64,000 bases of DNA from Georgenia sp. EYE_87 (GTDB lineage: Bacteria; Actinomycetota; Actinomycetes; Actinomycetales; Actinomycetaceae): contig NZ_JAHXNL010000002.1 in NCBI RefSeq assembly GCF_023148685.1, positions 434,001-498,000 on the forward strand. Direction: 5' to 3'. Within the stretch, counting starts at the first letter, position 1. Each line of letters starts with the position of its first letter. Below the pieces are notes generated by a model that was not told where the DNA came from, did no database searches, and saw nothing but the letters and a program-made list of their open reading frames with translations. Positions 26,817-35,310 of this stretch are shown here, piece after piece. A program made the position numbers and the translations under genes.

Positions 26817-28123
26817 TGGACCGCATCGAGGAGCTGATGAAGGCTGCCGACCCCGCGCGCGAGGCGCCCGGCCCCCGCCCGTTCCGGCTCGCGGAGATGA
26901 AGGGGCCGTCGAAGGCGTCCACGACCCGGCGGCGCAGGCGTCGCGAGCACCTGGCGGTGTGGGGCGGCGCCGTCGGGGTGGCGGCCGCCCTCGCCGGCGG
27001 TCTGGTCCTCGCCCACCAGTGGCAGACGACGCCGGACGTGCCCGCCCAGCCCGCCAACCCGGACGGCAGCTCGGCCCCAGGTGTGCCGACCGAGCCACCC
27101 GCGACGCCGTCTCCCGAGCCCTCGGCCTCACCCACCGGTCTGCCCAACGGGCTGGTCCCGGCGCACGACGACGTCTTCTTCGAGGACTCCGCCGTGTGCG
27201 AGGCTCTCGACGTCACGCAGGTGCTCACCCAGGGCGACCACGCGCTCGCCACCGAGCCGTGGGAGTACCCCGTGGTCGGCTGCGTGGACGGCATCGCCGC
27301 TCTCAACATGTCGGACCGGTGGTTCTCCGCGGCCGACGTCGACGACGTCGCGGCCGGGATCATCCTGGCTCGCTGGGAGGACGATCGGTGGGCCGTCGAG
27401 GACCCGCGGGAGCTCCCCGACGGCACGGTGGCCGTGCCGGTGTACCACTCCTGGCCCGCCCTCCTCGGCTACCGGCTGCCCGGGGACCCGCCCGCCGCGC
27501 AGAGGATGGCCGAGCAGTACGCGCAGATCGGGGTCGACGCCGAGACCGGTCAGCGGCTGCTCGGTCCGGAGACCGTGGCCTGGACGGTCGGCACCCCGGC
27601 CGGGAGTTGGGCGTCCGGGACCGCGGGACCCGCGGAGTTCTCCTGGCGGTCGGACGCCGCCTGGGCCCACGACGAGCTCCGCGGTGCGGCCGCCGGCGGC
27701 GGGGCCGACGACGTGCGGCACGAGGTCGCCTACTTCGACCCGCGAAGCAAGAGCGTCGCCCGGCTCACGGTGACGACGCGGGAGGGCGAGCAGCCGGAGT
27801 GCGCGACGATGGACGCCACGTACCTCGTCGAGGGTCGCGAGCCCACCCAGCTGCAGTCCCAGCTCGGGCCGCTGGACGTCGGGCTGGTCACGGCCGTGGA
27901 CGCCCTCGGGGTGGAGCTCTCCACCACCAGGTACGTCCCGTCCGCCGCACCGGACTCCGGTGCGTGGTGCGACCTGCCCGAGGAGCACATCGTCGGTGAC
28001 GTCGCCGTCCGGCTCGACGGCGCCCGGTACCAGTTCCGCACCGCGGACGAACGGGCGGCCTACCTCGCCTCCCAGGAGTTCGCGGACGTCGTCCGGCTGG
28101 CCACGTCGATCAGGATCGACTGA
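26816..28123 (+). CDS. membrane-anchored partner of the ECF sigma factor, possible noncanonical anti-sigma factor
   Basis: A 435-residue single-pass protein of unrecognised family. The short N-terminal part (1-45) would be cytoplasmic and contains ELMKAADPAREAPGP and a run of six Arg. One membrane helix spans about 46-68. A Pro/Ser/Thr-rich linker (about 70-108) leads to a large extracellular domain to 435 with four cysteines (AVCEAL, VGCVDG, PECATM, AWCDLP) that could form two disulfides. The zinc anti-sigma motif HxxxCxxC is absent. The one-base overlap with the sigma gene suggests it controls that factor. This role is inference. Confidence 0.6.
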   Translation: MDRIEELMKAADPAREAPGPRPFRLAEMKGPSKASTTRRRRRREHLAVWGGAVGVAAALAGGLVLAHQWQTTPDVPAQPANPDGSSAPGVPTEPPATPSPEPSASPTGLPNGLVPAHDDVFFEDSAVCEALDVTQVLTQGDHALATEPWEYPVVGCVDGIAALNMSDRWFSAADVDDVAAGIILARWEDDRWAVEDPRELPDGTVAVPVYHSWPALLGYRLPGDPPAAQRMAEQYAQIGVDAETGQRLLGPETVAWTVGTPAGSWASGTAGPAEFSWRSDAAWAHDELRGAAAGGGADDVRHEVAYFDPRSKSVARLTVTTREGEQPECATMDATYLVEGREPTQLQSQLGPLDVGLVTAVDALGVELSTTRYVPSAAPDSGAWCDLPEEHIVGDVAVRLDGARYQFRTADERAAYLASQEFADVVRLATSIRID

Positions 28124-28132
28124 CCGCAGGCG

Positions 28133-28501
28133 TCAGCGGGCGGCGGCCCGGGCGCAGGTGACGCAGAGCGTCGCCGTCGGCCGCGCCTCGAGGCGGCCCG
28201 GCTCGATGGGGTTCCCGCAGTTCTGGCAGACGCCGTACGTGCCCTGCTCCAGCCGCTCGAGCGCGGCGTCGACCTCGCCCAGCGTGTGCCGGGCGCTCTC
28301 GGTGAGCGCGACCACCTGGGCGCGCTCGTAGCCGATGGTGGTGCCCTCGGGATCGTGCTCGTCGTCGGCGTTGGCGCTCTCGCTGGCCGCGACGACCTCC
28401 TCGAACGTGCCGTCGAGCGCCGCGAGGCGGGCCTCCGTGGCCGCGCGCAGCGTGAGGAGCCGTTCCCGTGCCGTGCCGTCAGGCTTCTCGCCGTCCGTCA
28501 T
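28133..28501 (-). CDS. DksA/TraR-type zinc-finger protein
   Basis: A 122-residue protein. A helical N-terminal two-thirds (likely coiled-coil hairpin, about 10-85) ends in a four-cysteine zinc finger, CQNC...CVTC, near residues 92-119, preceded by ALERLEQGTYG, a family hallmark. Members bind the RNA polymerase secondary channel and modulate initiation. ATG 28501 lies 6 nt after TACCGT on the minus strand, so the mRNA is probably leaderless. It is convergent with the sigma-partner gene, 9 bp from its stop. Confidence 0.88.
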   Translation of the reverse strand: MTDGEKPDGTARERLLTLRAATEARLAALDGTFEEVVAASESANADDEHDPEGTTIGYERAQVVALTESARHTLGEVDAALERLEQGTYGVCQNCGNPIEPGRLEARPTATLCVTCARAAAR

Positions 28502-28507
28502 GCGGAC

Positions 28508-28513
28508 ACGGTA
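28508..28513 (-). promoter_or_regulatory. -10 element of a leaderless dksA/traR-like promoter
   Basis: TACCGT on the minus strand is 6 nt from the ATG at 28501, the same hexamer and spacing as the flavoprotein promoter at 4908-4913. Confidence 0.45.
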
Positions 28514-28550
28514 CTCCGGCCACCTGCCCAGGGTGCGGTTTCCGCCGCGG

Positions 28551-28580
28551 ACGCCGCCGGGTGCCGCCGGGTGCCGCCGG
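28551..28580. repeat. 10-bp tandem repeat between the dksA-like gene and galK
   Basis: Three head-to-tail units of NNGCCGCCGG (the last two identical, GTGCCGCCGG). It lies in the 109-bp gap whose remaining sequence shows nothing else recognisable. Confidence 0.55.
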
Positions 28581-28610
28581 GCCCACGTGCACCGGCGCGG
28601 AACGGCGGGC

Positions 28611-29933
28611 TCAGCCGGCGGCGCGCCCTGCCGGGCCCGACGCCGTCGCGCGGAGGAAGGCCGGATCGGCGAGCCCGCCGGCGGAGAACGCGGCGGCGAC
28701 GGCGGACATCACCTCGCCGGCCTCCCCGGCCTGGACCAGGGCGATCGCCGAGCCGCCGAACCCGCCGCCTGTCATGCGGGCACCGTGCGCCCCGGCCCGC
28801 CGGGCCGCCGCCACGGCGAGGTCGAGCTCGGGGCTGGAGACCTCGTAGTCGGCGCGCAGGGACTCGTGCGACGCGTCCAGCAGCGCCCGGGCCCGCTCGA
28901 GCGCCGGGCCGGCCAGCCCCTCACCGGGCGCGGCGCGCAGGACGTCGACCAGCTCGCGCACCCGTTCGATCTCGGTGACGACGTGCCGCACCCGACGGCG
29001 CTGCTCGTCGTCCGCCAACCGCGGCAGGACCTCGTCGAGCGTGGTCCCGCCGCCCCGGACGGCGTCCGCCACGGCCCGCAGGTCCGGCACCCCGAGCACC
29101 GACGCCGCGGCCTCGCACACCTGGCGGCGACGCGCGTACTGCCCGTCCACCAGGCGGTGCTCGGCGCGCGTGTCGATCACCAGGAGCTCCAGGTCCGCCG
29201 CGGAGAGGTCGAGCGGCACGTGCTCCACGTGCCCGTCCCGGCAGTCGAGCAGCAGGGCATGACCCGGCCGCGCCCGCAGCGCCACCGCCTGGTCCATCCC
29301 GCCGGTCGGGGCGCCCGCCACCTCGTTCTCGGCCCGGACGCACGCCGCGGCGAGGCGCGCCCGGCCGCCGTCGTCGGGCGCCCCGGCGGGCCCGGCCAGG
29401 CCGAGCCCGGCGAGGTCGTCCACCGCGGTCGCGACGGCGCACTCCAGCGCCGCCGACGAGCTCAGGCCCGCCCCGGCCGGCACGCACGAGTCGACGGCGA
29501 CGTCCAGGCCGGGGAGCCCGGCGGCGAGCCCCTCCGCCTCCAGCGCCCAGAGCACGCCCGCGACGTAGGCGGCCCAGCCGGGCACCTCCCCGGCGGTGCC
29601 GGCGGGGCCGACCGCGTCGAGATCCACCTCGCGCGGGGGACCCGGCTCCTGGGCGCTGACCAGGCGGAGCCGACGGGTCCCGGGGCGGGCGGCGACGGCC
29701 GCGTACGTGCGGTGCGGCAGCGCGATCGGCAGGCACAGCCCGCCGTTGTAGTCGGTGTGCTCGCCGACGACGTTGACGCGCCCCGGCGCCGACCACACGC
29801 CGTCGGGCGGGCCGCCGAAGGCGCTCGCGAACAGGTCGCGCGCACGGGCGGCTCCGCCGGCGTCGTCCCACGCGGGCCGCAGGGACGGCTGGGGCGGCCG
29901 CCGGGAAGGGCCGGGCGGGCGGGTGCCGGTCAC
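28611..29933 (-). CDS. galK: galactokinase
   Basis: A 440-residue GHMP kinase phosphorylating galactose in the Leloir pathway. Substrate motif GRVNVVGEHTDYNGG lies near residues 51-65. ATP-binding VPAGAGLSSSAALE lies near 156, and the C-terminal GHMP motif RMTGGGFGGSAIA near 391. It is slightly longer than typical GalK because of a Pro/Arg-rich N-terminus. The GTG at 29933 overlaps the galT stop (GTGA), so it is the last gene of deoR-galT-galK. No galE or mutarotase is in the window. Confidence 0.95.
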   Translation of the reverse strand: MTGTRPPGPSRRPPQPSLRPAWDDAGGAARARDLFASAFGGPPDGVWSAPGRVNVVGEHTDYNGGLCLPIALPHRTYAAVAARPGTRRLRLVSAQEPGPPREVDLDAVGPAGTAGEVPGWAAYVAGVLWALEAEGLAAGLPGLDVAVDSCVPAGAGLSSSAALECAVATAVDDLAGLGLAGPAGAPDDGGRARLAAACVRAENEVAGAPTGGMDQAVALRARPGHALLLDCRDGHVEHVPLDLSAADLELLVIDTRAEHRLVDGQYARRRQVCEAAASVLGVPDLRAVADAVRGGGTTLDEVLPRLADDEQRRRVRHVVTEIERVRELVDVLRAAPGEGLAGPALERARALLDASHESLRADYEVSSPELDLAVAAARRAGAHGARMTGGGFGGSAIALVQAGEAGEVMSAVAAAFSAGGLADPAFLRATASGPAGRAAG

Positions 29934-31159
29934 GCGCCCGGCTCCTCGACGTCGTCGGAGACGACCTCGCGCCAGCGGTCGGCGATCCGCTCCGGCGTCG
30001 TGTCCGAGATCCACGCCCCCATCCCGGACTCGGAGCCGGCCAGGTACTTCAGCTTCCCCGGCGCCCGCAGCACGGAGAACAGCTGCAGGTGCAGCCGCAG
30101 GTCCTCCCGACCCGCACGGACCGGGGCCTGGTGCCAGGCCGCGATGTAGGGCAGCGTGATCGGCTCGCCGGCGCCGCCCGGGGCCCCCGGCTGCGTGAAG
30201 AACCGGTCGCCGGCCTGCAGCACCCGCAGGTAGAGCCGGGCGAGGTCCGCCCGCTCGGCGTCCGTCAGGGCGGGCAGGTCCGGCACGTCGCGTCGCGGGG
30301 CCAGGTGGATCTCCACGGGCCAGCGTGCGGCGGCGGGGACGTACGCCGCCCAGTGCTCGGACTCGGCGACCACCCGCCGGCCGGCCCGCAGCTCGGCCTC
30401 CAGCACGTCCCGCAGCAGGTTGCCCCCGGTGCGCTGGCGGTGCGCGCGGGCCTGGCGCAGCATCGTCGCCGTGCGCGGGGCCAGGTAGGGGTACGCGTAG
30501 ATCTGCCCGTGCGGGTGGTGCAGCGTCACCCCGATCTCCTTGCCCCGGTTCTCGAAGCAGAAGACCTGCTCGACGCCGGGCAGCCGCCCGAGCGCGGCGG
30601 TGCGGTCCGCCCAGGCCTCGATGACCGTGCGCATGCGGCGCGTGCCCACGCCGGCCAGCGAGCCGGACGGGTCCGGGGAGAAGCAGATGACCTCGCAGCG
30701 TCCGGCGGCCGGCCGCAACGGCCACAGCGCCTCGCCGTCGAGGTGGGCTACCTCGTCGGGGACGCCCGGGACGGCGGCCAGCGAGGGGAAGCGGTTCTCG
30801 AAGACGACGACGTCGTAGTCGGTGTCCGGGATCTCGCCGTCGGAGTACGCGGCGCCGGGCCGTGCCGGGGCGAGGGGGTTGGCGTCGGCCGGCGGCAGGA
30901 ACGTGCGGTTCATCCGGTGGCTGGCCATGGGGACCCACTCGCCGGTGAGGACGTCGTAGCGCATCTCGGGCGCGGTCACCGGCCGGGGCGTGCCGTCCGG
31001 CCCGACCACGTCGGCGAAGCGGTGGGGGAGCGGCCGGGGGTCGTCCAGGCGGCGGGTCGCGCCGCCGGAGACGAACGGCTCGGTGTCGTCGTAGTAGATG
31101 AGCTCGCGGCCGTCCGCGAGGTGGGTGGACGTGCGGCGGACCCGCGCGGTCGCCGTCAT
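29930..31159 (-). CDS. galT: galactose-1-phosphate uridylyltransferase
   Basis: A 409-residue class I GalT. The catalytic HxH is visible in GVTLHHPHGQIYAYP near residues 206-220; further signatures are FENRFPSL and the C-terminal LHLQLFSVLRAPGKLKYLAGSE segment. ATG 31159 overlaps the stop of the DeoR-family regulator gene (ATGA) and its own stop overlaps galK, so all three genes form one tightly coupled operon on the minus strand. Confidence 0.96.
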   Translation of the reverse strand: MTATARVRRTSTHLADGRELIYYDDTEPFVSGGATRRLDDPRPLPHRFADVVGPDGTPRPVTAPEMRYDVLTGEWVPMASHRMNRTFLPPADANPLAPARPGAAYSDGEIPDTDYDVVVFENRFPSLAAVPGVPDEVAHLDGEALWPLRPAAGRCEVICFSPDPSGSLAGVGTRRMRTVIEAWADRTAALGRLPGVEQVFCFENRGKEIGVTLHHPHGQIYAYPYLAPRTATMLRQARAHRQRTGGNLLRDVLEAELRAGRRVVAESEHWAAYVPAAARWPVEIHLAPRRDVPDLPALTDAERADLARLYLRVLQAGDRFFTQPGAPGGAGEPITLPYIAAWHQAPVRAGREDLRLHLQLFSVLRAPGKLKYLAGSESGMGAWISDTTPERIADRWREVVSDDVEEPGA

Positions 31160-31992
31160 CGTGCGCGCCCGTCGGTGCCGGCCACCTCGAGGAGGATGCC
31201 GTGCTGCTCGGCGGCCTCCCGGGTGGCCTCCCCGGGCTCGGCGTCGGTGACGAGGACGGCGATGTCCTGCACGGCGCAGAACGTCCGCAGCCCCAGCACG
31301 CCCCACTTCGAGGCGTCGACGACTGCGACCGGCGTGCGGGCGCTGGCCACCATCGCGGCGTTCGTCGCGGCCTCCGACAGGTTCGGCGTCATGAGGCCGA
31401 TCGCCGGGTCGAAGCCGTGGGCGCCGAGGAACGCCCACTCCACGCGCATCGTGCGCAGGGTGTCCACCGCCACGGGTCCGACGAGGGCGTCCGAGCGCGT
31501 GCGTTCCCCGCCCGTGAGGAGGACCGTCGGCGCGGGGCGGGACTCGGCGCGGGCCTGCTCCGCCGCCTCGTGCAGGACCTGCGCGGCGGGCAGCGAGTTC
31601 GTGATCACCGTCAGCGTGCCGAGGTGCGGCAGCGCCGCCAGAGCCCGGGCGACGGCGAGCGTCGTCGTGCCGCCGGTGAGGGCGACCGAGTCGCCGGGAC
31701 GCACCCGCGACGCCGCGAGCGCGCCGATCGCGGCCTTCTCCGCCTGGTGATGGGACTCCTTGGTGCGGAAGTACGGCTCCTCGGCGGCGCCCGCCGGGGC
31801 GACGGCGCCGCCGTGCACCCGGTCCACGAGACCGCGCGCGACCAGGTCGGTGATGTCGCGGCGCACGGTCATCTCGGACACGCCGAGCGCGTCGACGACC
31901 TCCGCGACGCGCACGCCGCCGTGCTGGGCGACCTGGCCCAGGATGTAGTCCTGTCGCTGACGGGCGAGAAGCGGAACCCCTTCGGTGACCAT
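31156..31992 (-). CDS. DeoR/GlpR-family repressor of the galactose operon
   Basis: A 278-residue DeoR regulator. The N-terminal helix-turn-helix reads RVAEVVDALGVSEMTVRRDI with VHGGAV (about 15-70). A C-terminal sugar-phosphate sensor domain has DSVALTGGTTT and LTGGERTRSDALVG. It is first in the operon with galT and galK, so it probably represses itself and the pathway until a galactose phosphate accumulates. ATG 31992 is used. Three phased AACAA repeats just upstream are the best operator candidates. Confidence 0.93.
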   Translation of the reverse strand: MVTEGVPLLARQRQDYILGQVAQHGGVRVAEVVDALGVSEMTVRRDITDLVARGLVDRVHGGAVAPAGAAEEPYFRTKESHHQAEKAAIGALAASRVRPGDSVALTGGTTTLAVARALAALPHLGTLTVITNSLPAAQVLHEAAEQARAESRPAPTVLLTGGERTRSDALVGPVAVDTLRTMRVEWAFLGAHGFDPAIGLMTPNLSEAATNAAMVASARTPVAVVDASKWGVLGLRTFCAVQDIAVLVTDAEPGEATREAAEQHGILLEVAGTDGRAR

Positions 31993-32012
31993 GGCCCTAG
32001 TGTGCCTGACCA

Positions 32013-32037
32013 AACAAAACCTAACAAGGTCGAACAA
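32013..32037 (-). promoter_or_regulatory. three helically phased AACAA repeats in the gal operon promoter
   Basis: AACAA occurs at 32013-32017, 32023-32027 and 32033-32037, exactly 10 bp apart. On the coding strand these are TTGTT direct repeats, one of which can serve as -35 (TTGTTA) for a CACACT hexamer 17 bp downstream and 6 nt from the ATG. Direct repeats on one helix face are typical of DeoR-family sites, so this is probably the autoregulatory operator. Confidence 0.6.
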
Positions 32038-32148
32038 CGCGTGCGTCTCGGCCGGGGAGCGGCGCGAACCGTGAGGTACGCGACGGCTGCCGTCCGGCGA
32101 GCGTGCCGCAACGTGGTCAAAGACGCCCGTACCTGCCAAGATGTCCGG

Positions 32149-32196
32149 GTGCCGACGCCGACCCACCTCGCGAACCCGCGTCACGGGAACGGCTGA
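32149..32196 (+). CDS. leaderless 15-residue mini-ORF before the 2'-5' RNA ligase gene
   Basis: CAAGAT (32137-32142) lies 6 nt before GTG 32149, the leaderless arrangement seen at many genes here. The frame encodes MPTPTHLANPRHGNG and stops at 32194-32196, only 3 nt before the GTG of the next gene. Ribosomes leaving the mini-ORF could re-initiate on that gene, which lacks a good Shine-Dalgarno. Leaderless small upstream ORFs of this kind are known in mycobacteria. The peptide itself resembles nothing recognised. Confidence 0.4.
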   Translation: MPTPTHLANPRHGNG

Positions 32197-32199
32197 GCC

Positions 32200-32769
32200 G
32201 TGCATCTTCCGGAACGCCGCGCGGGGCAGGTGCGCATCGGGGTCGCGCTGCAGATCCCGCCGCCGTACTCGACCTGGCTGCAGGGAGTGCGCGCCCGGCT
32301 GCGTGACCCGATGGCGCACGCGGTCCCGCCCCACGTCACGCTCCTGCCGCCGACGGTGGTCGAGTCGGGACAGATGGACCGCGTCACCGAGCACCTGGCG
32401 AGGATCGCGGCACGCACCACGCCGTTCGTCATGGCGTTGCGAGGTGCCGGCACGTTCCGCCCGGTCAGCCCCGTGGTCTTCGTCAACGTGGTGCGCGGGG
32501 CGGACCGCTGCGAGGCGCTGCAGCGCGAGGTGCGCACGGGCCCGCTCGCCCAGGACCTGCGGTTCCCGTACCACCCGCACGTCACGGTGGCCCACGACCT
32601 CGACGAGGGCTCCCTCGACGCGGCCATGGATCTGGTGGGGGACTTCGAGGCCACGTACGCGCAGGGCAGCATGCGCCTGTACGAGCACGGCGACGACGGC
32701 GTCTGGCGCACCGTCGCGCGCCTCGTGCTCGCTGGCTCCCGGGTCGAGGACCCCGTGGCCCGACCGTGA
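32200..32769 (+). CDS. 2'-5' RNA ligase family protein (2H phosphoesterase fold)
   Basis: A 189-residue protein with the two HxT/S motifs of the 2H phosphoesterase superfamily: PPHVTLLPP near residue 48 and YHPHVTVAHDL near residue 131. Members act on 2'-5' bonds or cyclic phosphates of RNA or nucleotides; the true substrate here is unknown. The GTG at 32200 is taken because translation can be coupled to the mini-ORF ending 3 nt upstream; a GTG at 32230 is an alternative. It is upstream of manC and divergent from the gal operon. Confidence 0.82.
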   Translation: MHLPERRAGQVRIGVALQIPPPYSTWLQGVRARLRDPMAHAVPPHVTLLPPTVVESGQMDRVTEHLARIAARTTPFVMALRGAGTFRPVSPVVFVNVVRGADRCEALQREVRTGPLAQDLRFPYHPHVTVAHDLDEGSLDAAMDLVGDFEATYAQGSMRLYEHGDDGVWRTVARLVLAGSRVEDPVARP

Positions 32770-32798
32770 ACCGGACCGGCTCGGCCCGCCAGTTCTCG

Positions 32799-32804
32799 TA
32801 GGGT
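32799..32804 (+). promoter_or_regulatory. -10 element of a leaderless manC promoter
   Basis: TAGGGT lies 7 nt before ATG 32812 with no Shine-Dalgarno. The identical hexamer is used at 34029 and 54033. Confidence 0.55.
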
Positions 32805-32811
32805 TGGGGTC

Positions 32812-33933
32812 ATGCCGCCGAACCCTCCCGAGCCGCTGCACGCCATCGTCCCCGCCGGCGGGGCGGGCACCCGGCTGTGGCCGCTCTCGCGCCGCAGCGC
32901 GCCGAAGTTCCTCCTCGACCTGACCGGCTCGGGCCGCACGCTGCTGCAGCAGACCCACGACCGGCTGCGCCCCCTCACCGAGGGCGGCGGCGTCGTCGTG
33001 GTCACCGGTACCGCCCACGCCCCCGCGGTGCTGGACCAGCTGCCCGACGTCGGCGAGGAGAACCTGCTCGCCGAGCCGAGCCCGCGCGACTCCATGGCGG
33101 CCATCGCGCTCGCGGCCGCTGTCGTGCGCCGGCGCCACGGTGACGTGGTGGTCGGCTCGTTCGCCGCGGACCACGTCATCGCCGACCAGGCGGCGTTCGA
33201 GCGGGCGGTGCGCGAGGCCGTCACCGTGGCGCGCGCCGGGTACGTGGTCACGATCGGCATCGAGGCCGACCACCCGTCCACCGCCTTCGGCTACGTCCGC
33301 TCCGGCGACCCGGTCGCGCGCGCGGACGGCACCGCGGCGCCCACCGCCCGCCACGTCCTCGGCTTCACCGAGAAGCCCGACGCCGCGACCGCCGCCGAGT
33401 ACCTCGCGACGGGGGAGTACCGCTGGAACGCGGGGATGTTCGTGGTGCGCGCGGACGTCCTCCTCGACCACCTGGCCGTCCAGCGGCCCGAGCTGCGCGC
33501 CGGGATCGACGAGATCGCCGACGCCTGGGACACCCCCGCCCGGAAGGCGGTGCTGGACCGGGTCTGGCCGACGCTGGAGAAGGTCGCCATCGACCACGCG
33601 ATCGCCGAGCCGGTCGCCGCGGAGGGCGGGGTCGCCGTCGTCCCCGCGGCCATGGGCTGGGACGACATCGGGGACTTCGCCAGCCTGGCCGGTCTCGTCC
33701 CCGCCGGCGCGGACGGCGTCCGGGTGCTGGGGGAGCGCGGCCTGGTGGTGGCCGACGACGCCGAGGGGGGCCTCGTCGTTCCCGGCGCCGGACGCACGGT
33801 GGCGGTGCTCGGCGTGCCGGGCCTCGTCGTCGTCGACACCCCGGACGCGCTGCTGATCACCACGCGCGAGCACGCCCAGCGGGTCAAGGGCGTGGTCGAG
33901 AGCCTCGGCGAGGGGCGCGAGCACCTCCGGTGA
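32812..33933 (+). CDS. manC: mannose-1-phosphate guanylyltransferase
   Basis: A 373-residue nucleotidyltransferase forming GDP-mannose from GTP and mannose-1-phosphate for glycan and glycolipid synthesis. The signature HAIVPAGGAGTRLWPLSRRSAPKF is split by its usual spacing at residues 10-33. PRDSMAAIALAA, the metal/sugar segment SFAADHVI, FTEKPD and the WNAGMFVV motif follow. It lacks the C-terminal isomerase domain of bifunctional ManC. ATG 32812 lies 7 nt after TAGGGT. Confidence 0.93.
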   Translation: MPPNPPEPLHAIVPAGGAGTRLWPLSRRSAPKFLLDLTGSGRTLLQQTHDRLRPLTEGGGVVVVTGTAHAPAVLDQLPDVGEENLLAEPSPRDSMAAIALAAAVVRRRHGDVVVGSFAADHVIADQAAFERAVREAVTVARAGYVVTIGIEADHPSTAFGYVRSGDPVARADGTAAPTARHVLGFTEKPDAATAAEYLATGEYRWNAGMFVVRADVLLDHLAVQRPELRAGIDEIADAWDTPARKAVLDRVWPTLEKVAIDHAIAEPVAAEGGVAVVPAAMGWDDIGDFASLAGLVPAGADGVRVLGERGLVVADDAEGGLVVPGAGRTVAVLGVPGLVVVDTPDALLITTREHAQRVKGVVESLGEGREHLR

Positions 33934-33979
33934 CGGGGCGCCTTTCCCGCGCGACCGGGTCGGGTGCGCGCCCGGGCGG

Positions 33980-34004
33980 GCCCGGTGGGGGCCCGGCACC
34001 GGGC
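33980..34004. terminator. possible terminator hairpin after manC
   Basis: GCCCGGTG (33980-33987) pairs with CACCGGGC (33997-34004) around a 9-nt loop, 47 bp after the manC stop and just before the next promoter. Confidence 0.4.
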
Positions 34005-34028
34005 GCTGCGGGCGGTCCGACGGCGGAC

Positions 34029-34034
34029 TAGGGT
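34029..34034 (+). promoter_or_regulatory. -10 element of a leaderless amidohydrolase promoter
   Basis: TAGGGT lies 7 nt before the GTG at 34042; no Shine-Dalgarno is present. Confidence 0.55.
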
Positions 34035-34041
34035 CGAGTCC

Positions 34042-35310
34042 GTGCGACCCGTCCCAGCCCCGACCGGCTCGGCCGTCGCCCGGCGCGTCAACACGATCGT
34101 CGCCGGGCTCGAGCCGGACCTCATCGCCGCGCGCCAGCACCTCCACGCCCATCCCGAGCCGGCGTGGATGGAGCACGAGACGACCGCGTACGTCGCCGAG
34201 CGGCTGCGCGCCGCCGGCCTCGAGCCGCGCGCGCTCAAGGGCAGCGGGCTGGTCGTCAACATCGGCGCGGACCCCCGTGCGCGCGGCCGCCGCCGCATCG
34301 GCCTGCGCGGCGACCTCGACGCCCTGCCGCTGACCGAGACCTCGGGACTGCCGTTCGCCTCGACCCGGGACGGGTACGCCCACGCCTGCGGGCACGACAT
34401 CCACACCACCGCCCTGCTCGGCGCCGCCCTCACGCTCAAGCAGCTCGACGACGCCGGGCAGCTGCCGGTCGGCGTGCGCTGCATCTTCCAGCCCGCCGAG
34501 GAGGTGCAGCCCGGCGGGGCCGTCTCGGCGATCGACCAGGGCGCCCTGGACGGCGTGGACCAGATCTACGCGCTGCACTGCGACCCGAAGGTGGCCGTGG
34601 GCCAGGTCGGCTCCCGGATCGGCGCGATCACCGCGGCCTCGGACACGGTCACCGTCACCGTCAGCTCGGACGGCGGCCACACCTCCCGGCCGCACCTGAC
34701 CGGCGACGTCGTCTTCGCGCTCGGCCAGCTCATCACCACGCTGCCCGCCGTCCTCGGTCGTCGCATGGACCCCCGGGCCGGCGTCAACCTGACCTGGGGC
34801 GCCGTCCACGCGGGCAAGGCGGCCAACGCGATCCCGGCGACGGGGTCGGTGACCGGCACGATCCGGTGCCTCGACTCCCGCGAGTGGCACCGCGCGGCGA
34901 AGATCGTCCAGGAGTCCGTGGACCACGTGGTGGCGCCCTACGACGTCGAGGTCTCCCTCAGCTACGCCCGGGGCATCCCGCCGGTGGTCAACGAGGAGCG
35001 GGCGGTGCGCGTGGTCGACGCGGCCGTCAAGGACGTCATCGGCCCCGACGCCGTCGTCCTGACGGAGCAGTCGCTCGGCGGCGAGGACTTCGCCTGGTAC
35101 CTCACCCGGGTGCCCGGGGCGCTCGTCCGGCTGGGCACGCGCACGCCCGGCGGGCCCTCGTACGACCTGCATCGCGGCGACATCGTCTTCGACGAGCGCG
35201 CCATCGCGATCGGCGCCCGGGTCCTGGTGCGCACGGCGCTGCTCGCCGGCGACGGCCAGATCGGGGAGGGAGCGCGGACCACGGCCGAGGCCACGGCGGC
35301 CGCGTCCTGA
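34042..35310 (+). CDS. M20 family amidohydrolase
   Basis: A 422-residue metallopeptidase-fold amidohydrolase of the IAA-amino-acid/N-acyl hydrolase branch. Signature segments are RQHLHAHPEPAWMEHETT, LRGDLDALPLTE, the metal site HACGHDIHTTALLG, and CIFQPAEEVQPGG with the catalytic/metal Glu pair. A dimerisation domain spans about 185-300, and the final metal site is SLGGEDFAWYL. It likely hydrolyses an N-acyl amino acid or similar amide. It precedes the nucleoside importer, an arrangement recalled from other actinobacteria, but a role in nucleoside use is not shown by the sequence. Confidence 0.92.
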   Translation: MRPVPAPTGSAVARRVNTIVAGLEPDLIAARQHLHAHPEPAWMEHETTAYVAERLRAAGLEPRALKGSGLVVNIGADPRARGRRRIGLRGDLDALPLTETSGLPFASTRDGYAHACGHDIHTTALLGAALTLKQLDDAGQLPVGVRCIFQPAEEVQPGGAVSAIDQGALDGVDQIYALHCDPKVAVGQVGSRIGAITAASDTVTVTVSSDGGHTSRPHLTGDVVFALGQLITTLPAVLGRRMDPRAGVNLTWGAVHAGKAANAIPATGSVTGTIRCLDSREWHRAAKIVQESVDHVVAPYDVEVSLSYARGIPPVVNEERAVRVVDAAVKDVIGPDAVVLTEQSLGGEDFAWYLTRVPGALVRLGTRTPGGPSYDLHRGDIVFDERAIAIGARVLVRTALLAGDGQIGEGARTTAEATAAAS

